Shown here: piece by piece, positions 36,376 through 49,006 of the stretch
Position numbering within the stretch: the stretch's first letter is position 1
How the letters are laid out: each line of letters begins with the position of its first letter
Assembly (NCBI GenBank): GCA_003260075.1
Contig: QLIY01000207.1
Span: forward strand, 3,523 to 67,522
Direction: 5' to 3'
From: Phallusia mammillata
Lineage: Eukaryota; Chordata; Ascidiacea; Phlebobranchia; Ascidiidae
DNA length: 64,000 nucleotides
The notes under the pieces: generated by a model
What the model saw: only the letters and a program-made list of their open reading frames with translations
Told to the model about the DNA's origin: nothing
The model's database searches: none
Program-made: the position numbers and the translations under genes

Positions 36376-38509
36376 CGTTAAATTAAACTTAAAGTACAAA
36401 ACTCTTTCCAATGCACTGACCAACAATATTAAACTCCTGGGTCATGTACTTCAACAATTAGCGTTTTAAAAAATTTGCGTTAAGGGTCTGTACGAAAAAC
36501 GAGTCAAGCAGGATCAAACTTTGGGCGGATCGACTTCTAATAAAATAACTTTTAGTTGGATGAATTAAAAAAGTTTTAAGTATTTTTCAAACGGCTGGAA
36601 CAAACCAGCATTGCACAAAAGAAAAAAGACAGATTAAAGCAATACTTAGTTCCTATCATTACTTGATCAGGAATATCTGTTTCCAGTCTGTAGGCATAAC
36701 AAATTCCACATTGCAATGACACACTTTGTGACCCATCATGAGGTTTATGAGGAAAGTCTATTTCAAGCAGGTTTTTTAGATTCTAAAATATATTATATTA
36801 GTATTAAAACTGAAATCAGATCAAGGTACACATTCTTATTAACTAAACAAACTATGTTGTAGTTTCTACCTGAAATATGCTAAGAGTTTCATTCCAATCC
36901 TCAAATTTTGCTTGAAATTTAACCCTGTAAGGAGATATTGCCCAATCAGCACCAAGAAACTGGCATTCAGGTAAAACCTCAGGGTGTAGCGGGTCAACTT
37001 TCAAGTGCATTGAACAACTAGATCCTAAAAACACAGATCTACAAATATAAATGTGGTTTGCACCAAGGACAAAAAACTAAATTTGCCAACAAGCCGACTG
37101 TGTTATGCACAACTGCTTGTATATTCTTCTGAGATAACATTGCACAGAAAATCAGTTGAAATACATTTTACACACACTACTGTGCTAAATATTTTCACAT
37201 TTTTAGTTTACTGTTCCATATTACAGCAGACATATATGTGTTTACCATCAAAATTTAGTAGGATCCCAGAAAGACATGCAACCCAATTTGAAAACAAATG
37301 TACATTTATAAAATGTATATAGCTACAGTTTTAATGACACTAAAAAACAGCTTGGTCGCATACCAGTGTGCTAGTTACCAAACAAAAACTGGAAACCATT
37401 TACCTTATTTGAGAAATATATATGTAAAAAATACACTTCTTTCTTATTACTTTTTTCTACAACATTTTTCCAAATATTCAACTACATCAATAATTTGTTA
37501 GTAAGTGTGTATTGATCAACATTTATGACTAACTTCTTCACTTACCAAGAGCAATTCGAAATGTGGTAGCAGAAAAATTAGGACATTCTGGTTCAAGAAT
37601 CCAAGTGTTATATTTTAACTCTTCAACCTCATCCCAGAATCTTTCATAGAGTAGCAATGTAGTTTTAAACTGACTACACAGTGTTGACAAACTGCTTCCC
37701 GAAGCCCAAAGAGGAACAAAGGAAAATGGAAGGGTGCTTGAAACCTTTGGACTTGTTTGGGGGTAATTTGCATCAAAACTTAGAGACAACATATGCACTC
37801 TTTCATTAGAATCACATACTTTTAATTGTATTTGTGTGAAGTCATCAGAAATGTCATTTAAAAACTCCCAACCCAATTCCTATAAAAAAACATGTCAACT
37901 AACCTAGGCAAAGTAACAAAAACATCCAATTTAAACCTCAATATGTTGGATGATAGTTCCATAGGAGCCTATATTAGATAACTTTTTTTCTGCTGCTGCT
38001 ACAGGTGAATGTGAAGCAAGAGTTTGCACTTCATCGATAAAATCTTCCAAGTTTTTACACTGCGTAAGCCTTTTTTGGAGTAGAGGCAAGTGCTTCTTTA
38101 GGAGATTCTGAAGCTTCCAATCACAACTAAATCTGGAAGATTATCAACTAGTTAGTTGTGTATAATGTTAACTTATGTTTAAAGCAAAACTTACAAGGGT
38201 CACAAAACAAGTTAACATTCTTAAACTTGGTCAGTTTTCGAAAAAGATAGGAGTCAAAAGTCAAAGTCAAGCTATGTCTAAGAAAAAAATCTAAGAAATT
38301 TGCAAAAGTTTAGCTGAGTTAGTATTTTAAAATTGTACTAGTGAAATAGTCAAAAAAATCTTTTATATTGCTGAACAATGAAAATCTTACTTTGCTTGTT
38401 GTAATGATCCAGAGGGTTTGACGATGTGGACACGAAAGGGTTTGCCATTAACACAAACAAATCCATCAAACTTGCTTGAGGCGCAATCCAAAGGCAACAA
38501 CTTCTCCAT
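35334..38509 (-). CDS. FANCL: FANCL, Fanconi anaemia E3 ubiquitin ligase (6 exons, 359 aa)
   Basis: The RING E3 of the Fanconi anaemia core complex, which in animals monoubiquitinates FANCD2 and FANCI in the nucleus during crosslink repair. Exons in reading order are 38509-38391, 38132-37937, 37879-37546, 37024-36870, 36782-36663 and 35489-35334. All introns are GT-AG and the frame runs from ATG to TAG. Length is close to the human 375 residues. Residues 1-105 correspond to the ELF domain. Residues 106 to about 290 are the URD/RWD region, with TWILEPECPNFSATTFRIAL and HPEVLPECQFLGAD. The RING runs from CGICYAY (C293) through CNERRCGQAFHHQC to FGECPYCTKPI near the C-terminus. The last cysteine pair and the histidines are intact, so it should be active. 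It is tail to tail with the transporter. Confidence 0.93.
36294..36372. other. Run of 79 C inside the last FANCL intron
   Basis: Uninterrupted C between AATTGTTAAAAGCTT and AATCGTTAAATT. The flanks share ATTGTTAAA/ATCGTTAAA, which may be a small overlap. The polyproline frames here are not genes. Confidence 0.85.
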
Positions 38510-38639
38510 TTTGCTACTGGATCACATATTTTCGATACTGTGTGCTTGTGGCCATTGTTGTGACAAGATCAGCCAGAAAAGATTGCGCGTAACTCTTCTG
38601 GGAATTTTATAATCCCACGTGACATAAATTTTAGCAAGG

Positions 38640-41323
38640 TAAACTTTCCCGCACAGATACGTTCCCCACTTACACTAGGTGTCGCCTGTGACAAAAAACG
38701 CTACAAGATTTTTAAATTTTGTTTATTAAATTGTACCAATGACTCGAGCGATGGCAATCAAGTTGCGTACTGCTAGAAATTAAACCAATCCTCACCTGTA
38801 AACACAAAGCATCACTTCGACCGTAAAACATTATGGTTGTTTTCAAACAGAAAAGAGGTTACAAAAAATCCTAATATCTCGATAAACGGTATTTCCTACC
38901 GTACTTCTTTTGTTTCATTTCACAATAAACTCGTTTATTCACAAAAGTGCTCACTTGACACAATCGCAAAAAGTGAAATTATATGGTACAAACAAACCAA
39001 GGAAAGAAAACACTGCGCATTTACGATTCAACACGGGTCAGTAGCCAAAAAAGAAGAAAACTGTCTAAAGCGATCACTATTATACATATAACTATGTATA
39101 ACAGTGCTTGACAAACAAAAAAGGTTGTTTTGGGGATGTTCATGTCGTAAAAGCGATTATAGCAAATCAGCAGGTGCATGGAAAAATGGCTAGGCAAATG
39201 AATAACAAGTTGTATTTGTATTCTTGATGTTGGCATACTGAATGTTCAAGGGAATGGTCCTTCCACGAAATAGTGGTCTAATTACCCATTTCTGTAACAC
39301 GCATTACTGTATAAATTAAAACCTAAAAAAGCAATTTGTTAAGGGTTTGTCATTTACTCATTGAAAATTTCTCCGTGTACGTACACGAAGATGCAATTTT
39401 ACCCAGTCCAAAAAAAACTGAAAAAGGGTTCACTATTCTGAAATACATGGTCCGCCCATGAGGAAGCTGTCCAGGTAAGGTATCGATGATATAAGATTTC
39501 ATAAATAGTTTTCAAATGAATTAAAGATGGCTCAGCCACCGAAAGTTAGCTTCAAGAAAAAACGGGCCGTTAAAGGTCAGAAAAATCGTTGGCATCGATC
39601 GTCACTGCTTTTAGGTGACAAAGTCGGGCATTTAGCTGCGAGAGAAGCATTAGGTGAAACCAGGACACACTGATAAGTGATACCGTCATCCAAAATGTTG
39701 AATAAAAGTTGTCACAAATTGGCAAGAATTTTTTAAGACTATATTTCTTGGTTTATTATGTTTACTTGACAACGCACCCTGGCAAAATCAAGTTTTATAA
39801 AGTTTACTGATGTTTGTAAGTACATAATTTGGGGCCAAAAGGGTCAGTATGGGTATGAATTCGAGTTGTACAGGATAAAGTGAAAAATTATGCCCGAGTT
39901 TGGACAGGACATGGCAAAAGAATACGGCGAACTAAGGCACGAAAAGAGCTGAGCCGCTAGTTGTGAACAATCAAAAAGTTAAACTCTCCAACGACCAAGC
40001 ACTTGAGCTAAACACAAACTTGCGGGCAAAAAGTTTTCTGCGTTTTGAAGAAGTTCCACGCAACAGATGCCATGCATTTTATCCCATCACCAACGCCACA
40101 AGCAAGGTAACTAAAGTCAGTACTGCTGTAAATCATCAACCAGTCGAAATTGACTTAAGAAGCCCTTGAAATACCTTTATGGAAGACCTCACGATAGCTT
40201 ATTAGCAATTGATAGGAATCAAAGTGATTTGAACAGCATGCACAGTGAAACACAAATACTTTCCATTACATAACGCTGGCATTGCATTAGTGGAAAGGCA
40301 ATAAGAGCGGCGACAGTTACACGGAAATGAATTGATAAAGTGTCTTAGAAAATTCAAATTGAAGCTTAAGAAATAGGGAAGTGCCAAAACTTCAAAATGT
40401 GTCAGCTCGTCCGGAGCGAGAAAAGCTAAACGTCATGTACAATTACAATGTGTTACAATGTTTTTTTCAACCCTAACATATTCCTTTTGTGCTAAAATTA
40501 AAATCCCCAAACCTATCATAACATGCCAGTATGTAATAGTTAAATAGTTAAGTAATGTGACGCTGTTCTTAAATTGAACATATATATTCAGTAATCACTA
40601 TAACTTTGGATGACATTATGTGTTATGATACGGTATGGAGGTTTGTAAAAATATTCGTTTGTACTATGTGGATCCATTAAACAACCAACTTTCATCGCAA
40701 GTTTCCAAAAGATGTGGCAGGGGATGTTAGTTTTGACATTTTCATTTTGGTTTGTCAGGTGAAGGCGAGGTGGCACGCGGCTGAAAAACAAATACAAACT
40801 TTAATTTAGAATATACAACTGCCCTATAACAATTTATAGGCAGTTTGGTCTGTATCAAAAAAAAAAAGCCATCAAAACATTGAACCCTAGTATAATCAAA
40901 ACTCTAGTTTTAAAAAATGTAATTGACAGTTGGCATTTTTTTAGAAGTACAAATTACATTAGTGATGTAACAGACCATCTAATTTCCTATATTTATTTGA
41001 TTAATAGTGACAAGGCACATCCTCAATTAAAAATGTGTGGAATTGCTCCCCTAAACTCGGTAATAATAAGTCGGTAAAATAAGCGGCCGCAAGGTGAATA
41101 TTTGCTCTTTTTAAGAGACAGTGCTTCATAAACTTATCTTGCAAAGAATCAAGCAAAGTTTGTTTTCATTCCAAAAACTTATTCTTCTGGTATTCTCTAT
41201 TTATCAACATAGTATAACAAAGGCCAGATCAAATCCAGAGTAGCGATACTTTGTGGGAAACCAGTTTTCACAACCAATGAGCTATAAAATGGGGTTTGTA
41301 TTCCCTGCATTTAACTATTAGAT
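38640..41323. other. Intergenic region between FANCL and WDR20
   Basis: AT-rich sequence with no recognised gene apart from a possible 48-codon frame at 39527. Several other short frames here show no motif. Positions 38641-38830 probably include the FANCL promoter. No repeat family was recognised before the hAT-type element at 41324. Confidence 0.5.
39527..39673 (+). CDS. Possible 48-aa basic small protein
   Basis: ATG in a good context (AAAGATGG) opens a 48-codon frame, MAQPPKVSFKKKRAVKGQKN and onward, strongly basic in the first half, ending TGA. GAATAAA follows at about 39709. About 190 bases further on a second basic frame reads NYARVWTGHGKRIRRTKARK before a stop (about 39880-39959), so the two could be exons of one small gene. 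I do not recognise the family. It may equally be chance. Confidence 0.3.
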   Translation: MAQPPKVSFKKKRAVKGQKNRWHRSSLLLGDKVGHLAAREALGETRTH

Positions 41324-41577
41324 CAGTGGTGCTCAACTGGTGGTCCACAGTACGCAACTAAATTTGGTGATAAACTGGAGATGATTGCATAATATATATT
41401 AAAACAGGGTCAAAATGTTAGCTCTTAAAAGTTTTATCACACTTTTTGAAAATCAGTGTTTCAAGCTGAAATGATTGTTGCATATGCTTACTTCAATCCT
41501 TCTCAAAAATTAAATGGTTCACCATATTATTTTTACTGGTTGGTGGTCCATGGTCTAAAACTGGTTGAGAACCACTG
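41324..41577. mobile_element. hAT-type MITE, 254 bp
   Basis: Starts CAGTGGTGCTCAACTGGTGG and ends CTGGTTGAGAACCACTG, with GGTGGTCCA motifs inside both ends. The flanks (TATTAGAT and TCACAAAA) do not match, so it is an old copy or a rearranged one. Confidence 0.7.
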
Positions 41578-41700
41578 TCACAAAATGCTTTGAATAATCA
41601 AGACTTCACATGTATATAAACTTATGGGCACAAACTTTTACAAAATGTTTCAGGCCAGATAAAAAAAAAGACGATCAGCAATGTGCTGTACAAATCCATT

Positions 41701-44700
41701 TTAAAAAGATTTTACATCACTTACGTTAGGTCTTTTCCATAGTTGTAAGTAACCATCTTGGCACGTTGTAATAATACAGTCTTCCATAAAGTTAATGCCA
41801 GTGATTCGACTTTGGGCAATTTTTTTACACACAAGGGGTTCAAGCAGTGTGGTTTCGTCCAACTTTGGACAGAGTGTTGTCCCAAGAGTCTTGATCAGCT
41901 AAAATGAAAAATAGTATTATTTTTGTGCCGTGACAGGCAACCTTTTCACCAAAATATGCAAAGAAAAAACTTGTTATTTCTTCCAAACCTACTCATTTAA
42001 CATTTAATCAAAACACCTGTCAGAGAGCAATAAGGTACAAAGTTCTGACTGTTTTGTTTTTAGGCAAATTAAGTGCATTAAAGTATTACACTAACTTTAC
42101 TTTTATTGTGGGCATAAGAATATGACAAATCAATATGAAACAAGTCCACATTTGGCTAGACACATTTTTCAGAGGTAATACTAGTAATATATATATAATT
42201 TTCTGCAGTGAGGTAAAAGTACATCTGCCCAGTAATCAGACCTACACAGATTTACAAGAAGTGAATCACCCTGCCCACATAGTATGTACTGTGTAACATT
42301 TGGAGAAGGATGTAAACATAAGTGAGGCAAGACTTTTACTTTAATCCCATCGCTATCCATTCATTAGCTTGTTTGTCCATACTAAGGTTGATTTAATGAC
42401 CCATTTTAGCATTGTTTTATTTTTCTATATCAGTACTGTACACACAATGAACATTTTATTCATTAAGTTAAAACATATAGTACTTAATACATGTACCTGG
42501 GGTGGTTGAGCCTTTTTGTTCAAAATTCCATACTTCGTACTAGCACCACCATTCTGATTTGAAGTGCTTCTAAAGCTGAAATGAGGAAGGCTCAAATTCC
42601 GCTTGTGTTCTTTTCCCTCTTTGTTTTTACGTTCGTGGGAACCAAGTGTTGCAAACTTGCTTGCAACGCCATTGGAAGCATTTTGTCTCGAATGCTTTTT
42701 GTCTTTTTGCAGATTAAGCGTGGCAGATGTACCAGAGTTACTGGCATTACTCGATTGGGCTGTTGTTACCAACTGGGAAACATCAATATTGCCACCAGAA
42801 ATATTATTGTAATAGTGATACTGTCCATAACTCCCATTGCTGCTGTACTCAGAGTTTGATGACCCATTCACGGGTACTTCGGAACCACTGTCTGTTGTGC
42901 TATTATAAGCAGCAGAGCAGTCCCCACCGCTACCCACACTTGGCCTTCTCTTCTGGGTGGTTGTAAGGACAGTGGGTCTGTTTTTACGAGAATTAAATAA
43001 AATGTTTTCGTCGATTTCCCATAAGCAAAGGTGAGCGTCTTGGCCCACTGAACCAAACCTATAGCATATGGGTGGAGAACATGGATCAAGACCAATACTT
43101 AGTCTTGAAAACTTCGAAACATTGCTATATGTCCTTAATCGCCTCATATTACTGTGAGGCATGAGACCAACTTCGCCATTGCAATGTGGTCTGCTGTCCT
43201 CAGAAAAATTGTTTCTTTGCACGAAATCGCCCATACCTGTGCTACTGTGAGTTGGGTTGTCAACATTTTCACAGGAGTTATTATTAGCACAGTCTTGTCC
43301 AGCCAGGGCTTTGTGTTTTGGATATAGGTCTGCCACACTTGGCATACCATAAAACATTTTCATGTCACTGTCATTTGGATAAAAACAACAGAAAGGATCA
43401 AATGATACTTCGCTAACCCATGATCGATGTCCATAGCCACGAGCTATAACGCATTTCTCACAGAATGACCACACATTGACCAGATCATCCTCACCACCAG
43501 TCACTATATAGCGTCCATCAGGGCTCCATGAACAAGAAAGTAATCCACCAAAGTAGCTCTTCATGCAGCCGTGCATTTCAAAGGTGGAATGGTTAATTAC
43601 TCGAAGGTAGCCATTCTGAAAAAATGTTTAAGAAAAAAAAACTGTTAAAACCTGCAGGGATGAAGTGGTATAAACTGCAGAACTAATATACTTTCACCAC
43701 TTTTAAACCGCAAATACAATGTTATATTGATTTTGTTAAAAAAATAGTTGGTTTAAAAGATGAAGATTTGACCCAGTATAAGAGTCAATGCGAAACACAA
43801 AAACTGTTAGATCTAGTACAAGTTTTAATTGTTCACAGCCATTTAAAACATTACAAATATACAACATACTAAGGATGAGAATGAGATAAAATGGGTAAAA
43901 ACATTGTTGAGATATCTTAACCTTAACACACATAGTTGAGAGACAAACCACCCAAATTGTATCTGTTGTTTATCATGTAAAACCCACCAAAACTGACAGA
44001 AGACAACCAGTACAGTTTGACATAAGTTGCATTTTAGCCAAGTCATTCAAAAATACCTGCATGGCCACAGCGACAAAGCGACCACAAGGTGAAAACTGAA
44101 ATGTATGAATGCCAGAACCATCTGTGGCCATAATCCACTTAAACAGTGGGTTTTTGGTTGTGGCATTGTTCCCATTTCCATTTGACGGTGTGGAGGAAGA
44201 TGTGGTTTTTGTCTTGAGGGCATAAATGGTGTAACCTTCACCAAGTATGTGAGGCTAGGATAATAAAATAACTATGAAACCACCATTTTTAGGAATAAAT
44301 GCAAAGGTCTTGTACAAGGCCTACACTACATTAGCTGATTTACACAAAACCTGTCCACAAGTAAATATCTGTGTCAAAATATTATATTACATGGTTTGAA
44401 ATGAATGCATCCATTCCAGTCAGATAGAAAAAAAATGGATGCCTTGGATCTGTGAAGGTCACAAATTGTGAAAAGTAAAGGCAATTAACAATGGCACAGA
44501 CTACACACCACTGAAAACACATAGGCGGTGACACAACAAAATGCATAGTTTGTTTGCTCAAGTAATTTGTATTTACGCAGTTAGGCAGCGAGTAGGTCAC
44601 ATTTAGCGTTTTTCCTACCTGGGTGTGAAATATTGGCAGGGCATTGGTAGATGGTTGTGACACATCATAAGTGTACATGTTACCACTGGCATGGGCCGAT

Positions 44701-46624
44701 AATAAAACATTTTCACTTTCTGGGAGCCACTTTACACAAGTTACCCTCGACTTTTCAACAGACCTCTAAAAATGGTAAAAAGAGGATTAGGCTTCAACAA
44801 TGATTTGGTTGTCAGTAATATGGATCTAACATGCCCCTGCAAAGCATTTCTCTCACATTTATGACTAAAAATAGCTTGTAAATTTTAGTTTCGAATTTCA
44901 CCAATAGTTTGACATTTAAAAGATCCATGAGCACTTTACCTTAATGCTTACACAATATGTATTTTAAACCAAAGTTACTGCAGCACAGTTTTTCTAAAAG
45001 ATATTGGGATCATTTTTTGTGAGTCACCCCAAAAAGTATTGGCTAAACCCTGCCACAGACAACACAAGTTTTTACAAAATAAATCACTTCCTAACAACAC
45101 AGTTACATGAATACAATACACTAATTTATAATCTTGTCAAATTAAACTCACATCTTCATTCATAATTTGGAGGCTCTGTTTAGTTTTCACATCAATAACT
45201 TGAACCTGGCCAGCTGTAAAACCCACAGCCACTTTCACTGTCTCATTTGATGCAGAAAACTTGTTTATGTGATGACATGTGGGCTGAACACCTTTGTAAG
45301 TTCTCTTGTCGAGAAACTCCAAGTGCTGGGATGGCTGCAAAATATTTTTGTGGTGATAGTAAACATACATTTGGTACGCTTGCATTTGGTTCTATGCACA
45401 GCACATGTGCAACCTATATTTTTCTCATAATAATGAACCATGTGTTTGAGTGCAACAATACCCACTAAAAACAACAACACTATGTATATATGTGAAGATT
45501 TACATTATTTATATTAGCTTTTTTTACATTAACAGTGTCAAAAGAATAATAATGACTTATTTAACTGGACATACATATTTTTTCTTCTTGGCAAAAAAAC
45601 AGAGGCATTTCCTCTGTTACAACAATGCTTGAGCAGTTAAATTATATAGCTACTTGAGTAACGATAATGTAAAAGTAATCAAAAGGACGGAGACGCAAAA
45701 GTGTTTAGATTATAAAACACCAGAATGCTGATACACAAATTTAGCACACTTAAAATATTTTTTGCAATATATTAATTATCCTACCTGCACAAGAGACTTG
45801 TATCCAAAGTAGAACAGCTCTCGGCCAACAGTGAAGCAAACTCTGTCGCAATCTTCATCTCCATCATCAATTCTTGTGATGGAGGTTTTAACAGTTGTTG
45901 AGGTAGATGCTGGACCCTGACATAAAAAAAAGAAATAAACTAAAATTAAGAATTTAGGTACACAATACACAGTTCTACATCATTTTAGCAAGAAAAAAAC
46001 AAGCCATTATTTGTGTATGTATATATCATCAGAACGTTTTGACAATCACTGCTGTCATTTTCACAGAAAATAAAACCAATGGAAGGGATGTTACTTGGTT
46101 TTATTTACCTGACAATAACACCAGTAAATGTTAAATGTCGTGGGATGCATACATATCAGTTTCTATTTTCTTGCTAAATATTCAGAAATTAAAAAAAAAC
46201 TAAATGATATTAATTTTTTGCCAAGCAAAAACTTGACCTCTCGTGGTTACAGTTAAATCCTGGACAATTCAAGCAGATTAATTTATTGACAAACAAACTT
46301 TCACATGATTTTCTAACAAATGACCTAGTTTGTATACGGTTGGATGATGGTACAGAGAAAATGTTAGCAATCTATATTGGGTTGCATACATAAATCCATA
46401 CCCTAGCAACATACATTTCCCATGTTAACATTTGAGATAAGATATAAATATTTTAGTGCAGTTTTTTTATCTCGCACATTAGGAATTCATTATGTTACCT
46501 GGTTAACATATGGCACTCTTTTGGGGTAAAAATATTCCGAAATCGGCATTTGTTTGTAAATTCCCTCCCTGATGTTGAAACGTACTTTCACATCATTGTC
46601 TTTACTTGCACCCTCCAAAGCCAT
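41701..46624 (-). CDS. WDR20: WDR20, WD-repeat cofactor of USP12/USP46 (7 exons, 700 aa)
   Basis: A WD40 beta-propeller protein; animal WDR20 binds and activates the USP12-UAF1 and USP46-UAF1 deubiquitinases. Exons in reading order are 46624-46499, 45916-45785, 45334-45152, 44765-44619, 44254-44057, 43615-42497 and 41898-41701. All junctions are GT-AG and every intron is phase 0. Markers are a start MALEGASK with REGIYKQMPISEYFYPKR, VGRELFYFGYKSLVQ, FSPCGRFVAVAMQ then NGYLRVINH, MKSYFGGLLSCSWSPDGRYI, TGGEDDLVNVWSF, RFGSVGQDAHLCLWE, and the last-repeat CKKIAQSRITGINFMEDCII ending near LWKRPN. The protein is longer than human WDR20 (about 570) because exon 6 adds a Ser/Asn/Gly-rich insert between propeller blades. 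A possible donor (GTAAGT) sits near the end of exon 7, but reading through gives a stop at a family-typical place. Confidence 0.93.
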
Positions 46625-49006
46625 TATACAACAAATGGTGTACACAACATGTAGCGCACATAACTAGCACATGTTACTTGATGAAATTATTGATGGTTGA
46701 GATAAAGTTACTTAAACCTTGAAAAAATAATAAAGTAAATTTTAGCACTTAAAAAGTTACAATAGAAAAGCAAAAAATTTGACCAAAACTAGCACTTCTT
46801 AATTTACTCTGAACCTGCTACAAAAAGCAGCCTTTCATGAACTCATATTTTGTTGTTTTCCTTATGTTAGTATCACTTAACTTGTTATCGAAACAATGAT
46901 ACAAATGTAACAGAAAATATGTAAATAGCATGCATTTATATGCATCCTATGTGATATATGAACTCCAATTAGAATACGCCTGTTTGCCTGGTAAAATATG
47001 TTTTTAATTTTTTTTTAGGGGGTGTTTGGGTTTCATTAAAATATGAAAACCTTTTTAGTCTTTATTTTTATTTTGATGGATATTTCGTCACTTAAACAAA
47101 GCTTTGAAACATTTTAAAAACATTTTTGATTTATATATTTTATCTGTAGTTTTTTTACAACTGGGTCAAAACTAAATAAAGTCTTACAAAATGAACATGC
47201 CTAACATGTTTACATAACTGGTCATTGCCAACCAACTTCTATAAGTCCTACCACCTAGAAGTGTACTGTACAAACACAGTATTTTTGCAAACGGTTGATA
47301 GAAATGCATTTAAACATTACAGCTTCCAAAGCTGAAGTACTCACTTACACTTAATCTTTACAAGAAACAGTCACCAGTTACAATTTACTACAAGTACAGA
47401 TACAAAAATGAAATTCTATTCCTTAAAGCATATACAAGTAAACACAACTTAATCAGAATAAAGTAACAAATGCTACTAATTTTACTGCATAGCTTTATAC
47501 AGAAAAATTCATTTTTATGTGTACGGTAGTTATTAATTATTCACTGCCAAATAAAAGTAGATCATCGTTGCATTACTTATGCATAGAACTATATTTTCAA
47601 AAAGTAATAAAAAATGCTTAATCGGCATTAAATATAATATGAAACAAAATAGAAAACTAGAAAACTGCTTGCACCTTCGTCACGGCAAGTTGTTTTTGCA
47701 ACATATAGAAATATTACATCCACTTCATGCGAGCAATTTACACGAATCGGTAAGTATCGGCATTTTCATCATAAATTATCATAGCAAAGAAAATTTTTGT
47801 TTTTGCTCGTTTATTTTTGCAAGCTCAAGTAATTTTAAGTTACTGGTTATTTTCCAATAACACCAACAATGAGTGTTGAAATGAAAGCTATACTCGAAAC
47901 CTGATTAGTTTTCCATTTACGGTAAGTTTTTTTAAAAATATTTTAGCTTAGGCGTTTCTTCATAGCTTTAACTTACTGTAGCGATCAAGTCCAGAATTAT
48001 CGTAATCACCAATCAGACTTAAAACGTTTTTGAAAGAATTTCTAATTGTGTGAACCAAGTCTATGTTTTGTATATACTTCGGTGTGTACAAGTTTTATTA
48101 CTTGAAGTAATAAAGTTCAAAGCGGAAACTTTGAAACGTCTTTAAAAAACGCTTGTACTTGCTAAAAGGTGCAGAAACATAGGTCGTAAAATATTTTTAA
48201 TTCTCTTTGGTTCAGGTGTAGTGCTGTTTCTGCAAAAGTCTATGGAAAATGACTCTATGACACCTCTAGTGAATAAGGAACCGGCTCCCCTTGAAGGTGA
48301 AAGGTTAAACCAATGCGGCAAAGTAACGAAGGTTTGTTGTAAATGACGAAGGTGTTAAGGCTGTTCAGGATTTTTAATTTACACGTTGTTTTGTATTTTA
48401 GACGTGTATTCTTTTTGAATATTTCACAGAGCACATTTGAAATTACAAATGAAAAATTAGGATTAAAAGAAGTTTCAACATATTTTTTGCAGCGTATGAC
48501 TGCACAGCATTGGATCAATAAAAGATTATTTCGTCGTCCCAGATTTCCTTGGGCTTGGCAAAGCTGATAAATGCAACGTTATTTTGCTAACTACAGTATG
48601 TTTACTGTACGAGATTGTTTTAAAAATAGCTAACCCATTTGTTTAAATTGCGTAGTACGAATTGTGCTGGTTTCTTTTGCATCTAAATGTGCTCGTATGT
48701 GGCCAAAAGCGTGTGTCAAATTTTCCAATTGTTTCTGGACCAGTTTAAATTTACACATTTGGTTTATATAGCTTAGTTTATGTTATAGCAGATTAAGGTG
48801 TTTAATACATTTAGCGAAAAACTAACTACGGAACCTTTTAAAATACATGATTACCTAATAAGGCAAAATCCTATAAAACCTGTTGAATTAAAAGCATGGC
48901 ATTTGGTACATAGATTTAAAATCAAATAATTGCAAATTGTTTTGTCAAAACTCTGTTTCCTTTTAGGCTATTTCTTGTAGGTATTGAGAATAAAACTGTG
49001 AACCAT
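46625..49006. other. Divergent intergenic region between WDR20 and ACTR2
   Basis: About 2.4 kb of AT-rich sequence between two head-to-head genes. It should contain both promoters and 5' untranslated exons, but no TATA box, CpG-rich stretch or repeat stands out. A GTAG acceptor-like site just before 48981 suggests ACTR2 has a spliced 5' leader. No coding frame here is credible. Confidence 0.5.

Noticed and set aside
42581-43350. Forward and reverse frames of 68-92 codons overlapping WDR20 exon 6
   Set aside because: They are shadows of the WDR20 coding sequence in other frames and have no motifs.
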